This document shows positions 1-11,296 of a stretch of DNA of 64,000 nucleotides, piece by piece. The notes below the pieces were generated by a model, which saw only the letters and a program-made list of their open reading frames with translations, had not been told where the DNA came from and did not search any database. The DNA comes from Cryptomeria japonica (taxonomy: Eukaryota > Streptophyta > Pinopsida > Cupressales > Cupressaceae). Both the position numbers and the translations under genes were made by a program. Location of the stretch: positions 510,823,873-510,887,872 of the forward strand of contig NC_081415.1 of NCBI RefSeq assembly GCF_030272615.1, given 5' to 3'. Position 1 is the stretch's first letter, and every line of letters starts with the position of its first letter.

Positions 1-2689
1 TTTATATTTCTCAACAAAAATAAATAAATTTATATTTTTAAATCAAGTGAGATTCAATTAATCTTTCTTGTCAATCTTAGAAGGGTGTAGCTCTCAAGCT
101 AAATTCTTAAGTTTCTAGATTACCACTTTCTCAAACTCACAAATGACAAATGTGCTAAATTATTGGATGACAATTAATGTTGAGATACATCCATAATATT
201 TCATAAATTTCTCTTGTCACCCTTGCAAGGTTATAAATCCAATGATCCATAGACTCATAACTATCTAGACAACATTCCACATGGATTTTGAACCAAATCT
301 CTACACATTCATACAAAACAAACTTCAAAAGATATTAACTCTTTAATTCTATTAGTATCCAAAAAGAAAAACAAAAAAATGTTCTTTTTAATTCAAAGTG
401 TGCCATCATTGAGTGTCAAGTTGGTTTGAGATGTTGAAAATCACTTAACGATAGTGCGCACCTTACACTAATAAACCACAATAATCCTGAAACTTTATAA
501 ATAAAATAAATTTTAATTTTTAAATCATAAAATATTTACCTTGTGTCTCCAAAAGTACTTGGAAAAAAAAATAGAATAACCTTTTCTTTTCCATAAATAT
601 TTATTAATTTTTCCCTTCTCTTAATGTCTGAACAATCTTAAAAGTTATCCTCTTATAATATATAAACCCTTATGTAATTGAGATATTTTATTTTCAAATA
701 TCAAAATGAAAAGAAATACCTTATTAAATCATTTCTTATCATCTAGATGATCATACTCTCATCATTGAAAAATAAATTTATTTTATTTCAAATTCTTTTC
801 TTAAAAATTAATAGCAATGATTATTTTTGCTTCCTTTTTATTCTCTAAACCATATTTAAAAATAACAAGTATAAATATTGCTTAAAATCTTGCTCATAAT
901 AGTAACACTAATAAACACAAGATGATGGTAATAATATTTGTTGTATATAATACTTTAAAATGTATTTTGCTATTTCTTATAAATCATTGCTTTCTTGTAA
1001 CTATCAAAGACTCCCCAAATTACTTACAAAATACTAAGAATTTATGTTTATAAAAGAAGAAACAAAAAATCATTAAGATGACTTTTTTACAATATATATT
1101 TACCCCAATATTCTCATAATTTTTAAACTGAAATTAATATTGTACATGACAAAATATATAATCTAATATGCATAATTGATGGAAATAATCCCAACTATGC
1201 CAATTTGATATCCTTTGTATGCACATTAATAGTTTCCAGATGCATTTGTCAACTCTGTATCCTCCAATCTATATCCATATTCAACAAGCATTAAATACAA
1301 TGATCTTCTATGGATTCAATCAGATTTTACAAGCACTCATCCAATCTATTTATTGTACTATTTGCAAATTTCTTACAAATTGTAGATTGCCTAAAATATT
1401 TTATTTTATGTTTATCTCTCTCATCCACCAATGCATAATTTTTATATAATATTTAAGTCTTTACCTGTAATCACTCTCTCTTCGGAGAGTCCATTTCCAT
1501 AGAGCTATAAGAAAGTGTGTTTGTGTGCAATTATGAGTGGGAGTAATATGTATGAGGTTGTAAATTCTAAAAAAAGTAATCATGTCTCAAAAGATATTTT
1601 AGCATCAGCTCAGACAATCATTGTAATATTCATAATATTTAATATAATTTATGCTTTATTTATTCTCTCTTCACTCCAACAATTTGGTAACAAAGCCAAT
1701 GATAACCTAACGAACCTATAAAGAGCCAAAAGAATCTAGGGATTGTTGTGCAATTGTGAGGGGTGAAAGATATAGCCAATCATTGAAGGTAAAGTGAAAA
1801 ATATTCTTTGTTAACTGTCAACAAGATAAAGTTAGCCAAACAAAGTAGCTTGTATAGTTGAGGAGTGAGATCGCTAGTTTTATTGTGTAATATTTCGTTA
1901 ACCCTCACATAATAAATCAAGAACTATGGTAGAATCTATAATTTAAAGAAGATAATGTAAGTGATATAGCAATAATCAATGTAGAAAGAGATGTTTGTTA
2001 AATTTAGTGGTCGCTGCAATGATAAAGTTTCTACTAATATGGTTAATAAATGAAAGAAGATGGTTACGTTTGATGGATGTTGGATGGAAAGGGATGATAT
2101 CACATCATCTGGATAAATGAGAATACGTGTGATGTTAGAATCCACTTCCAATGAATTTAATATTTTGGTTGCTTATGTAAATATGAAGATGCCTAGTTAC
2201 AATATGAAAATGTCTTGATTGTGCTAATTAGGAGGTAGTTATTTAATATTGATGGACTATGCTATTGACAAGTAGATTTTTCTAACTATTTTTATTATAT
2301 GATCTTCTTTGGGAAATGAATTATGATCTAGGATAACACTTTCTATGTCTATACCCTGATTATGTTTCTTTTGGCTTAGCTTGCCTTTAGTAACATATTT
2401 CTTCTTAGAAGTAGTCTTAGTTGATTTATCCAAGGTTGCTAATGTATAATGGGCCTATGTTCTAGGACATGACTATGTTATGATGATATATAGTTTTAAG
2501 GACTTATTGATGGTATTAGGGTTTATGATTATAAGTATGATGTCCTAGTGGTTTTGATATGATGAGGGTGTAATGATGATATTAAGGATTTAGTGATAAT
2601 GGTTTCTTGATGTTTTTATATGAGATGAAGTGTTATGATTATGATGGAGTATGAAGAATTCTAGAAAAAGAGATTTAGATCATTATGGC
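1..2689. other. AT-rich stretch without a recognisable gene
   Basis: Read on both strands, this stretch shows only short open frames of low complexity (76 codons or fewer). None has a family signature. There are no long direct or inverted repeats that I could see and no pairing with other parts of the window. It is probably old, decayed repeat DNA. The first recognisable coding similarity begins near 2,690. Confidence 0.6.
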
Positions 2690-5239
2690 TGTCCTCGGCT
2701 CAGTTTCTCCACATGACGATGCTTAAACATAAGATAGAAAATATGATCTCATGTCCTTAAAGATGGAGTCAAGATTGAAAAGGAAGATGATATTAGAAGA
2801 GAAGCGGTTCAGGTTTTCAGAAACCTTCTCTCAACTGAGGATGGATTGGATGAGAATGTGCAACAAAGTTTTATTGAAGATATTCCTAGTATTTTGAATG
2901 CAGATCAAAAACAAATTTTTATTATCTATTCCCTCTTCTGATGAAGCGAAGAAAGTGGTGTTCTCTTTTTCAGATAACAAAGCCCTGAGCCCAAATAGCT
3001 TTCCTATGTTTTTTTCAAGTTTTTTTGGGATATTGTGGTTGAGGAAGTGGTCAATGCTATTAAAGAATTATTTGGGTCAAGGAATAGCCTAAAGGAAATC
3101 AATTATACATTTATTATTTTTATCCCCATGTACGTAGGGGTGGGTGTCTTTGATGCTTTCAGACCCATCAGTCTTTATTCTGGGAAGATTCTTGGTTGTT
3201 CTCCCTCTTTCAATTTATCCCCAAAAAAGTGGTTTTATTCTAGGAAGATAAATCCTTGACTCCATGATCACTGTGCATGAGAATATCCACTCTTTGGAGG
3301 TTTCCAAAAAGAAAGGGTTTTTTCTCAAACTTGACCAATACAAAGCCTATGATAGGGTAGACTAGTATTTTCTACTAAAAGTTTTGAAAGTTTTGAAATT
3401 TATGGAAAGGGTTCTTTAGCTAATTTTGCACCTCATCTCCTCTTCTTCCTTGGTTGTTACTGTCAATGCTTCCCCTTATTATTATTTTAAGGTTTCCAAT
3501 GCTCTTAGATAGGGTGACCCAATTTCTCCTATCCTCTTTATTTTGATGGTGAAATGTCGCGGAAGGTATATGCACAAGTTGGTGAATGAAGGTAAATTGA
3601 AAGGCCTTAAGCCTTCCTCGACAACCTTGATTTTCTCTCATCCACAATTCATTGATGATACTATTCTGATGGGAAGTTCAACCAAAAGGCGTCAGGACAA
3701 AAAGTGAATACGAGGAAGAGCTCTATCTTTTTTGTAATACCCCAGATGAAAGATAGAAGAAGACAACATCCATTCTAGGTTGTGTGATTGGTGTTCTCCC
3801 CTCTATTTATCTCGAGCTCCCATTATGTTATAAACCCCCTAATGCTTTTCTCGAACTCTCTCATTGACAGGTTCAATAGGAAACTAGCTAGATGGAAAGG
3901 TTCTCTTCTTAGTTAGGCCAAGAAGATTCAGATCCTTAAATCTTCCCTTCAAAATCTACCAGTTTATGCTCTTAGCCTATTTAGAATCCCTTCCAAGTTT
4001 GCTGACATTATTGAGAGAATATAGAAATATTTCTTATGGTCAGGTGTCGAGGAAAGAAACTGGATTCCGCTTATTGCTTGGGAAGCTATTTGAAGACCAA
4101 AGAGATTGGGAGGCCTTGGCCTTAAGAATATTAATACTTTCAACAAAGCCCTTCCAGTGAAACAGATTTGGAGATCCTTTTCTGATTGAAGAAAATGGAA
4201 TTGTATTTTGCATAGAAAATACTTGCAGTGTCAGTTCTCTTAAGGATTTTATTCAGTCCCATAATCTCCCTTTGGGATCTACTTTGTGGAATAATATCTT
4301 TAAATCCAGCGATATTGTAGTGACGGGTACAAGTTGGAGAATTGGGGATGGCAGAAAGGCCTTATTCTGGGAGGATATTTGGCTTTTTTAGGAACCTCTT
4401 TGTAGTTCCTCTTCTTTTCTACCTTTTATAGAAGAATGCAAGGTTCGATTTGGTCATTTTATTGGAGATTATTAGCAGGAGGGTCATTGGGTTAATATTG
4501 GTCAAATCAATGAAACTCTTCTACCCCTTCAATTGTCTCTCAATTATATTGTAATAGATCAATCTAGAGTGGAGGATTGCTTGGTCTGAAGATTGACTCC
4601 TTCTGGGGAATTTTTGTCTCTTTTGATATTTCTCTTTTGTCTCAATCAAATTTTGTTCCACCCTTGTGGGATAAGGCTTGGATGAAGAACCTTATCCCTA
4701 TAATTAATATCTTCTTTTGGATCATCCTTCAGAATAAGTTGTTAACAACAGACAATTTTTGCAAAAGAGGCTTTTTGCTTCCAAATAGGTGCTATCATGT
4801 GTGGCTGAGGTTGAATCTTTTCCCTGTATTTTTCCTCATTCCTCTTTTTCTTAGGATATTTGGGATCATTTTTTAAAGTGTTGGAACCTTTATTTGGTCT
4901 TTCTCGAGTCTATTTTTGACATTTTTTGTCAGTGGAAAGCACCCTCCGCCAATCAGGTCATTCAATTAATATGGTCCTTTGTGTTCCCTCGTGTAGCATG
5001 GGGTATTTGGAAAGAAATAAATAACAAAATATTTTTGGAAGCTGCTATTCCAGTGGATATTGTTTTTCAAAAAATTCTAGGGCTAATTGGAGATAATATA
5101 AATATTTTATATAATCAGCTTATGAGGGGGGAGAAGAAGATATGTCAGGCCTATGACTATGAGGTATCTAAGCAATGGCAAATGAAAATTGGCATCTCAA
5201 AAACTACAAGGCTTGTTAAAAAATTTAAAGAGGGTGTGT
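2690..5239 (+). pseudogene. LINE ORF2 reverse transcriptase remnant
   Basis: This is the polymerase part of a LINE ORF2, which copies element RNA at a nicked target. Visible landmarks in order are: a pre-RT segment at 2,755-2,895; the 'DKAPGPDGFP' block degraded to DNKALSPNSFP near 2,970; 'DAFRPISL' near 3,150; 'KAYDRVD' near 3,340; 'QGDPISPILFILM' near 3,510; and the catalytic box as FIDDTILMG near 3,650, where plants usually have FADD. The conserved C-terminal half runs 3,860-4,400 (RKLARWKGS, RLGGLGLKNINTFNKALPVK, SWRIGDGRKALFWEDIW). A zinc-binding RT-associated region follows at 4,560-4,870 (WIILQNKLLTTDNFCKRGF). Segments fall in different frames, with several stops. About 20 codons appear deleted just after the catalytic box. 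It cannot be functional. Confidence 0.85.
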
Positions 5240-5757
5240 TCTGGATCTTTCCCCCTAAGGGATGGATAAAAGTCAATTTTAATGGGATGACCAAGTGTAA
5301 TCCTGGGCCAACTAGGTGTGGGGGACTCATTACGAATGAGAATGGAAGGTTCATATCAATGGTGGCATTCCCCATGCGTAACTAGACTAGCTACCTTGTT
5401 GAAGCTACTGGAGCCTATCAAGTCTTATTGCTTTCTCGTCAAATTAATTGCAAAAAAGTCTAGATTGAAGGTGACTCGAACAACATTATCTAGTTCCTCA
5501 AAGGGAGTAATAAGGCCGCATGGACTATAGGGATGGATAAATTTATAAAAAGAGATTATTCTTTCTTTTGATGAATGTTTTATCTATCCTTCTTATAGGG
5601 AGCCCAATACAGTGGCAGATTTATTTGCCAACAAGGGGGTGACAGCTAAGAGGAAGATGACATGGACTACTAAAGACAACCTGGGGGATGAAGTTAGGCT
5701 TCTTCTTAGATATGATAGATCACATGGGATACGTGGAAGTATCCCGTCACATTACTA
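5240..5757 (+). pseudogene. RNase H domain at the end of LINE ORF2 (copy 1)
   Basis: The domain starts with GWIKVNFNGMTKCNPGP near 5,258, matching the plant LINE RNase H opening 'WIKVNFDGA.KGNPGP'. The first catalytic Asp is changed to Asn (FNG for FDG). It continues with CGGLITNENGRFI, then in a shifted frame 'LLEAT.AY..LL' and 'VWIEGDS.NII', and ends with PNTVADLFANKGV near 5,610. Plant L1-type elements commonly carry such a C-terminal RNase H to remove template RNA. Frameshifts near 5,320-5,400 and a missing acid make it inactive. A second copy of the same domain lies at 8,855-9,555. Confidence 0.85.
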
Positions 5758-5940
5758 ATTTTGATAATGGGCAATGCCACTATTACTATTTATGGAGGCT
5801 ATCGTGGTGAGGTTAGAGGAGGTCTTTCACACAATTGCCAGCAGACTTTCTGGGTTATTCAAGAGCTCTTCTAACTTTTAACTTGGTTGCACATTCTGTT
5901 AAACCATTATTTACTTAAGGGCCCTATTTATTCTAATATG

Positions 5941-7560
5941 GGAGGAGAAAGACGTTGTGTCGAACCTATGGACTATGAAGCCCAGCCAAGGGCCAACTTG
6001 ACTATTTGGAGAATTTTGGAGAAGGGGGAATTAACGCCCTACATCGTAAATCTCCATGGTTGAGATCCTAAAGTCACTAAGATTTTTTCCAAAGGGTGGA
6101 ATGAGGGAAAAATTACTCTATTTGGTAGGTCTATGGTGATTGATGAGAACTTAATTGGCAAAGTGACTGGTTTATCTTCCAAGGGACTCAAATTATATAG
6201 AGAGAAAATATTCTGACCCTACTATGAAGAAATTTCCCAAAACTGACAAGGAAAAGAAAATGTCGGTAAAGAGTAACAAAAGTTGCTATGATGCGTCCAC
6301 TATCAAATCACTTTGGAGGGATGTGCTAAAGGTGATCATTGAATATATCACTATGAATGACCACTACTCAAGAATTTTTGGGCACCACTTTGTCTTGCTC
6401 AATCATTTTAGACACCAAGTGAGGGTTTCTTTCCCCTTCTATCTCCTATTATCCCTTAATGCTAGTATTACAGAGCATAGAGAAAACCCTAGTGTTAATC
6501 CCATTTATCAAGAGGGGTTGTTGGTTTTGATTTATGAGGATTTCAAAGCCAATTTTGCTAAGCTTAATTCCCCCCATATTTCCATTTCAGGGGATGGGGG
6601 ATAAAAAACCCACAATTAGAATGACAAAGATTAGAATATGGATATGGAGGAAGATAACTTTGTTCCTCCTAAGAAGATGAAAACAAACATAAGCTTGGCA
6701 ATCCCTCATTTGCTAGGAAGGGGAAGTTTTAAGGAGTTAGATAACATTGTTACCCAATCCCTTGGCTCTCGAACCAAATGTGGTAGAAATATGTCTAAGG
6801 CCCACCCTCGAATTGAGGGTAAAACTCTGGATTTTGAGGAACCTTCCTTTGACCATGCTAATCAAGGCTCCCCATCTCCCCTGAACTTGGATAACTCTTA
6901 TCCTTCTACGAACAGGGAAAACAAACCCTATTTTTCTACCGAACCAAATACAAATTCTCACCTCTTAAATTTGGATTAGGAGTTCCAAACTGACATTATG
7001 GCCATTGCAAGAAATTGGGCAGTGGAATTTTTTTGGCTTATGAAGTGGGCCTTTAATGAGATTAAGAACCTTAATTTAAAACAGGGGGATATAAATAGTA
7101 AGTTGAAAATTCTGGAAACTAGAGGTGAGGGCTTATATGGTAGACATGGTACTAAAGGTAGTGATCTTTGGATAGAGGAGGAAATTTTTTTGGTTGTTGA
7201 TTGCCTTTCTAAAACTATTGAAGTGATGGAAAATCTCAAAAAAGGCTATGAGTGTAATATTGCAGCCTTCAAGAAGAGATTGAATAGAATTAAGGATACT
7301 CTCCAATCCATTATATCTCTCAGTCACAATGTTATCAAGACCACTATAGACTGCATGAATATAGAAGGGCTATCAGGGTAATTTTGTTGTGGATTTTGAT
7401 TTGGAGAAGGAAAAAGGTAACGAGGAGTCTCTGGGTCCTAGCACGAGGACTCGTGCCATTTTGAAGAGGAAGCAAGAAACCCCTATAGGACATCTAGAAT
7501 TTGAAGAAAGTGACTCAAAATATGAACCAACTAGAGGCAAATGTTGCTAAGACTTTGTAG
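5941..7560 (+). pseudogene. Unknown frame downstream of LINE RNase H (copy 1)
   Basis: I do not recognise this protein. It starts near 5,941 (MDYEAQPRANLTIWRILEKG) and continues with SKGWNEGKITLFGRSMVIDE, LIGKVTGLSSKGLKLYRE and a globular block at 6,224-6,570 (IEYITMNDHYSRIFGHHFVL, then VSFPFYLLLSLNASI). A charged, disordered stretch follows, then a coiled-coil-like region at 6,998-7,375 (IKNLNLKQGD...NRIKDTLQSII). The same order recurs after the RNase H of copy 2 at 9,815-11,296, with clear residue similarity, so it belongs to the element. The 'GW..G.I.L.GRSM.ID..LI..VTGL...G' pattern is loosely like plant mobile-domain proteins; that is inference. Stops and frameshifts break it. Confidence 0.6.
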
Positions 7561-7764
7561 AATTTCACCTAGCTCTTGTTTTCCTTCCTTGGTTTCTCTT
7601 GGATTTTTTGTTGGATTTTTGTTGGTGCTAGGTTGTCGATGTCTCTATTTTTTCTATGGGCGGTGTTTTTCTTAATTGTTAAGTGAATCATGTCTGATTA
7701 TAGTTTTGACATTCTATAAAGGGTTTCGGGTTCCTTCAAAACTTGTTTTTTCTGTAAAAAAAAA
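7561..7764 (+). repeat. LINE 3' UTR with terminal GGTTT...AAAAC motif and A tract
   Basis: A T/G-rich non-coding tail follows the third frame. At 7,720-7,745 it carries agggtttcgggttccttcaa and the following aacttg, the same motif class that occurs about eleven times near the 3' end of the LINE at 16,486-18,404. A run of nine A at 7,756-7,764 marks the probable 3' end of the insertion. A 3' hairpin recognised by the element's own reverse transcriptase is known for some LINEs; applying that here is inference. Confidence 0.6.
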
Positions 7765-7799
7765 GATGCTAAACAAAAGAAAAATCCCCTCACAAACCA

Positions 7800-8850
7800 A
7801 AAAAAATTGTTATATAAAGTGACATGTTACTCCTCTCCATCCAATAGTATGGAGACACGAGACATTTTCCACACCATATACCAACCTTCCTACATAATAA
7901 TCAATGGATTTGACTACTAGTTGTGATGGCCCACATGCATCTTCTTCTTAAAGTACAATGTACAATTCCCCATTATACATATTTGGAAAGTTGTACGTTG
8001 ACTTCATGCCTTGTACCATTCACCTAGGCTTTCACAAATGGGGGCTCTTGAAAAAGTCTCTCTCAAAACCCCCAAAAAGCTTCTACACCCTTCTCTTAGT
8101 ATCCTACCCATAGGTACTTTGGTTGGAATCTAAAAATGAGACTTTGACACAAATTATCACTTTTTATACTTATTGAAAATTATTTAAATTCTCTATATGG
8201 TTTTTCACTCTTACACCTAATTTTGGATACTAGAAACACACCTAAACACCATTACATTGAACTAATGTTCCCAAAAAAAATAAAAATTAAATGCTTATAC
8301 TTTGGTTTATACTTAAAAGGCCTTACTTCATATTGGATTGGCATTATTTTCTCACTAGAATACACAAACAAAATCACATTACTTAATAATGTGGTACAAG
8401 ACAATTAGGATCAAGGCCCTTTCTCCCTCCATTAGATTTGGTATATACCTACATTCTTTTGCAAACATAAATATGTCTATTTATATGTTGCCAAAGAAAA
8501 ATGAATCATTGTTTCATTCAATTATGTTCACATACCTTTAACATGCATTCAATCCAAAACCTATACATCACCAGCATGACATAAACCAACATCATCAAAT
8601 AGTGTGACTAAATCTTGCTTTTGAATATTAAATAGAATTCACATCTTTAACTATTATGACTTTGTAAAATATATTTATATATTCAATCCCATTTTGATAA
8701 CCTAACAAATTAAGTTTAGAACCCACTTCAACATCTAAATAATTTCTTTTGACATTTAAATTTGATTTACTAAAACAAATGCAGATAATATTAAATCTCT
8801 CATATAGAAAAAATAGATGGATAAAGTTTGACATCAACATATACATATAG
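7800..8850. repeat. Dispersed repeat of unknown type, copy A
   Basis: This stretch pairs over about 1 kb with 15,545-16,485 plus 18,406-18,540. Shared landmarks include gtgacatgttactcctctcc, caccataccaaccttcctac-like text, caaatgggggctcttg and tacccataggtactttggtt. On the minus strand both copies give similar conceptual peptides (RSFLGVxRxTFxxAPIxExL and TLYxxKKxHVGxHx), which hints at a captured or decayed coding segment, but stops interrupt both and I recognise no family. LINE copy 2 begins directly at its right edge near 8,851. Confidence 0.6.
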
Positions 8851-8854
8851 TTAT

Positions 8855-9555
8855 ATCTGGAAAGAAAGGATTAGTGGATTTTTAAGGAATGACATTAACC
8901 CCTCCGAGGTGGTTTGGGCTAAGATAAAATACCAATTTGTTGAGAATGTGATGGCTAGTGGATCTCATTATTGAAATAGTAAGGAAGATTATGATGTTCT
9001 AAGGAGCTGGAAGATCCCATCCCACATGGACATTAATATCAATCAACTCAAAAGAAGGATGTGATGTTGGTCTTTTCCTCCCAATGATTGGATTAAGGCT
9101 AACTTTGATGGGCCTGCTAAAGGGAACTCTGGGCCAGCTAGCTATGGTGGAGTTATCCAGGATTTTGCTATCTTTTGCATAGGGGTGGTGGTCTTCCCCT
9201 TGGGGAACCAAAAAAGTCATTTGGTTAGCTATGAGCACCCTCCAAGCTATTAAATTAGTACATCATTTGGGAGTCAAATTCTTATGGTTGGAAGGGGATT
9301 CTAAAAATAGTATCAATTGCCTCCTTGGTAAGCATCAACCTTCCTGGACAATTAAAAATATAATTGACATGGCCAAGGAGATGCTTCAAGGATTTCACTA
9401 GTGTTACATCTCTCATGATTATAGAGAGGCCAACAAGAATGTTGATTGGGCTGCCAATGAGGCAGTACGAAGTGGGAAAATGAAGATTTGGTATGGCAAG
9501 GGGGAGCTCCCTCTTGTGACACGTGAAATTTTAAATAATGAAAGATATCATGGTA
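8855..9555 (+). pseudogene. LINE ORF2 C-terminal RNase H (copy 2)
   Basis: This RNase H is better preserved than copy 1. Near 9,080 it reads WIKANFDGPAKGNSGPASYG, keeping the first catalytic Asp. After a frame change near 9,230 it continues STLQAIKLVHHLGVKFLWLE, GDSKNSINCLLGKHQPSW and DYREANKNVDWAANEAV near 9,420-9,465, matching the usual end 'REAN..AD.LAN'. The acidic residues of the RNase H fold (FDG, E of the AI/E helix region, GDS, and D before WAANEAV) can be traced. An in-frame stop near 9,400 and the frame change make it non-functional as it stands. Confidence 0.85.
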
Positions 9556-9814
9556 AATAAGGTAGGATTTGATATCATTTCTCAATATGTTAGGGGTGGT
9601 CGTGGCATCATGAAACAATATCCTAGGCAATCGAGAGGGAGGTATGTTATTAATTATCATATCATCTTGCATGCTTTGTGGGTGTTTTTTTCCTTTTGTA
9701 GTTGAATCTTAAGAAATATCCATTTTCTTCTAGAGGCTTCTTTCCTGCTAAAAACAAAGTTTGCAGGGAAGAGTGGTATTTACTAGAAATTACAGTCGAC
9801 TGATATTGATAAGA

Positions 9815-11296
9815 AGATGGGGGAAATCGCAAGCACATGGAGGAGACTAAAATTGATAAATGGTAGGACCATCCCCAGGTTTGGGTTGTGCTGCAAGGAG
9901 CAAAATTGACAGATTACATGGAGAGAATGCAAGAAAGAAGGTCGAAAATCAATAGGATTTTCAAAAAGGGGTGGAATAAGAGCACCTTGACCATTGGCAG
10001 TAGAAAGGTTAAGGTGAATGAGACCATGATCGCTGAGACTACAGGTCTGTCGATGGATGGAATCAAATTCTATAGAGACTGGAAGCTGTCGGATGCTGCT
10101 ATGAAGAAGTTCACTAAGGACGAGGAGGAGAAAGCAAAACTGGTGAAGGGAAGCAACACTTACACATCCCCTAAGGTAATCAAGATGATATGGTGATGGA
10201 TTTTGTTTACTATTATGGAATTCATAACTTTATATGGTAGATATACCAGAGTTTATAGCTACCATTTTGTTATTCTCAACCATTTCTCGTACAAGGAGAA
10301 AATTTCTCTCCCCTACTACTTGTTATGTGCCCTAAATGTTAGGATTATGGATGCTATCTCTAATCCAAAAACTAATCCAGCTCTACATGAGGGTCTTATG
10401 GTGGTTCTTTATAACCATATCAAGAATACCACTATTCAATTGAATATTGTTGAGGTTTCTGAGTTAGACAAAGAGTTGGATGATTTAGATGATGATGATG
10501 GTGAGGCATATGACACAGAGGCAGATGTTGAGGTGGACCCCCATAACAATAGGTTGAGCAAGCATAAAAGGAAAACTGGGCAAGAGGATCAAGGTAAAGG
10601 GTCGTTTAGAAGGAAGCAAAAGGGGGAAGATGATGATAGTTGGTATGAGGAAGAAGATGAGACTGAAGATGATATGGAGACAGACAGTGAGGAGGTTCAA
10701 ATTATTTCTAGCTAGAAGAAAAAGGGGAAGATGCTGAGAGGTGAGGATTTAGGAGCTAAGTATCGTTCACCCCTTCCTACTAACTCCAAGGACCACAGTA
10801 AGGGCTTGGTTGGGGAGGACATCTCCATGAAGGAAGCTAAGATTGTTGAGTGGAAGGAGGTGGTTCTAAAGGTGAACTTGGATCCCACGGGAGACAAGGC
10901 CCAAGATGACTCCCCTCTAGATATTGACCTTTCTTTCAAAAATGACACAGACTGCTTCAATAAGGTCTTCCTTTGGGTTCAGAAGATAATGAAAAGCATA
11001 AAATCCAAACAGGTCTAGGAGGCTAGTAAAATTTAAGATTTAAAAGCTATTGGCACTGGTGAATTCAGTTTCCTCACTGACTACTTAAGTGAGCTTACCA
11101 TAGCTATCAACAATGCAGAGGATATCATAAATACCCAATGCAATAGCTTTCAAATCTTGGAATACAGAGTTTGGGCTACTGAAAAGAGGATGGAAGGGGT
11201 TGAGAAGACTCTCAAAAAGATTGAACAGTAGAGTCACAAATTTTTAAAGGTTGCCTCAGACAGCATTAAGGTCCTTATCACCAAGCTTGAAACAAC
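9815..11296 (+). pseudogene. Unknown frame downstream of LINE RNase H (copy 2)
   Basis: This is the homologue of 5,941-7,560. It begins near 9,860 (VLQGAKLTDYMERMQERRSK). The core reads FKKGWNKSTLTIGSRKVKVN, ETMIAETTGLSMDGIKFYRD and, in a shifted frame from 10,203, MEFITLYGRYTRVYSYHFVI and ISLPYYLLCALNVRIMDAI. An acidic stretch (DDLDDDDGEA near 10,490) and a lysine/glutamate-rich tail follow, then another frame (10,731-11,018) and a predicted coiled coil ending at 11,296 (KRMEGVEKTLKKIEQ). Core similarity to copy 1 is clear over about 130 residues. Acidic and coiled-coil regions are typical of nucleic-acid-packaging or scaffolding proteins, but I cannot assign a function. Confidence 0.6.

Larger units (their letters stand above)
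2690..7764 (+). mobile_element. Decayed plant LINE (L1-type non-LTR retrotransposon), copy 1
   Basis: The element reads in order: reverse transcriptase (about 2,755-4,440), zinc-binding RT-associated region (4,560-4,870), RNase H (5,240-5,757), an extra downstream reading frame (5,941-7,560), a T-rich 3' UTR, a GGTTT...AAAAC hairpin-like motif at 7,720-7,745 and a short A tract ending at 7,764. No AP endonuclease or ORF1 is visible upstream, so the copy is probably 5'-truncated. Frameshifts and stops are frequent. No convincing target-site duplication was found. Assignment to plant LINEs is firm from the RT and RNase H text; the 5' boundary is approximate. Confidence 0.85.
8851..11296 (+). 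mobile_element. 5'-truncated LINE, copy 2 (RNase H plus downstream frame)
   Basis: The insertion starts abruptly inside ORF2, at the IWKERISGFLRNDI segment that precedes RNase H, as expected for 5' truncation during target-primed reverse transcription. It keeps RNase H (8,855-9,555) and the unknown downstream frame (9,815-11,296). It then stops inside the coiled-coil part at ITKLETTI without a 3' UTR or A tail, so the 3' end was also lost or replaced. The gene order is identical to that of the LINE at 2,690-7,764. Confidence 0.75.

Noticed and set aside
1219-1721. Two short open frames (76 and 68 codons)
   Set aside because: Composition is random for AT-rich DNA and there is no signature or repeat partner.
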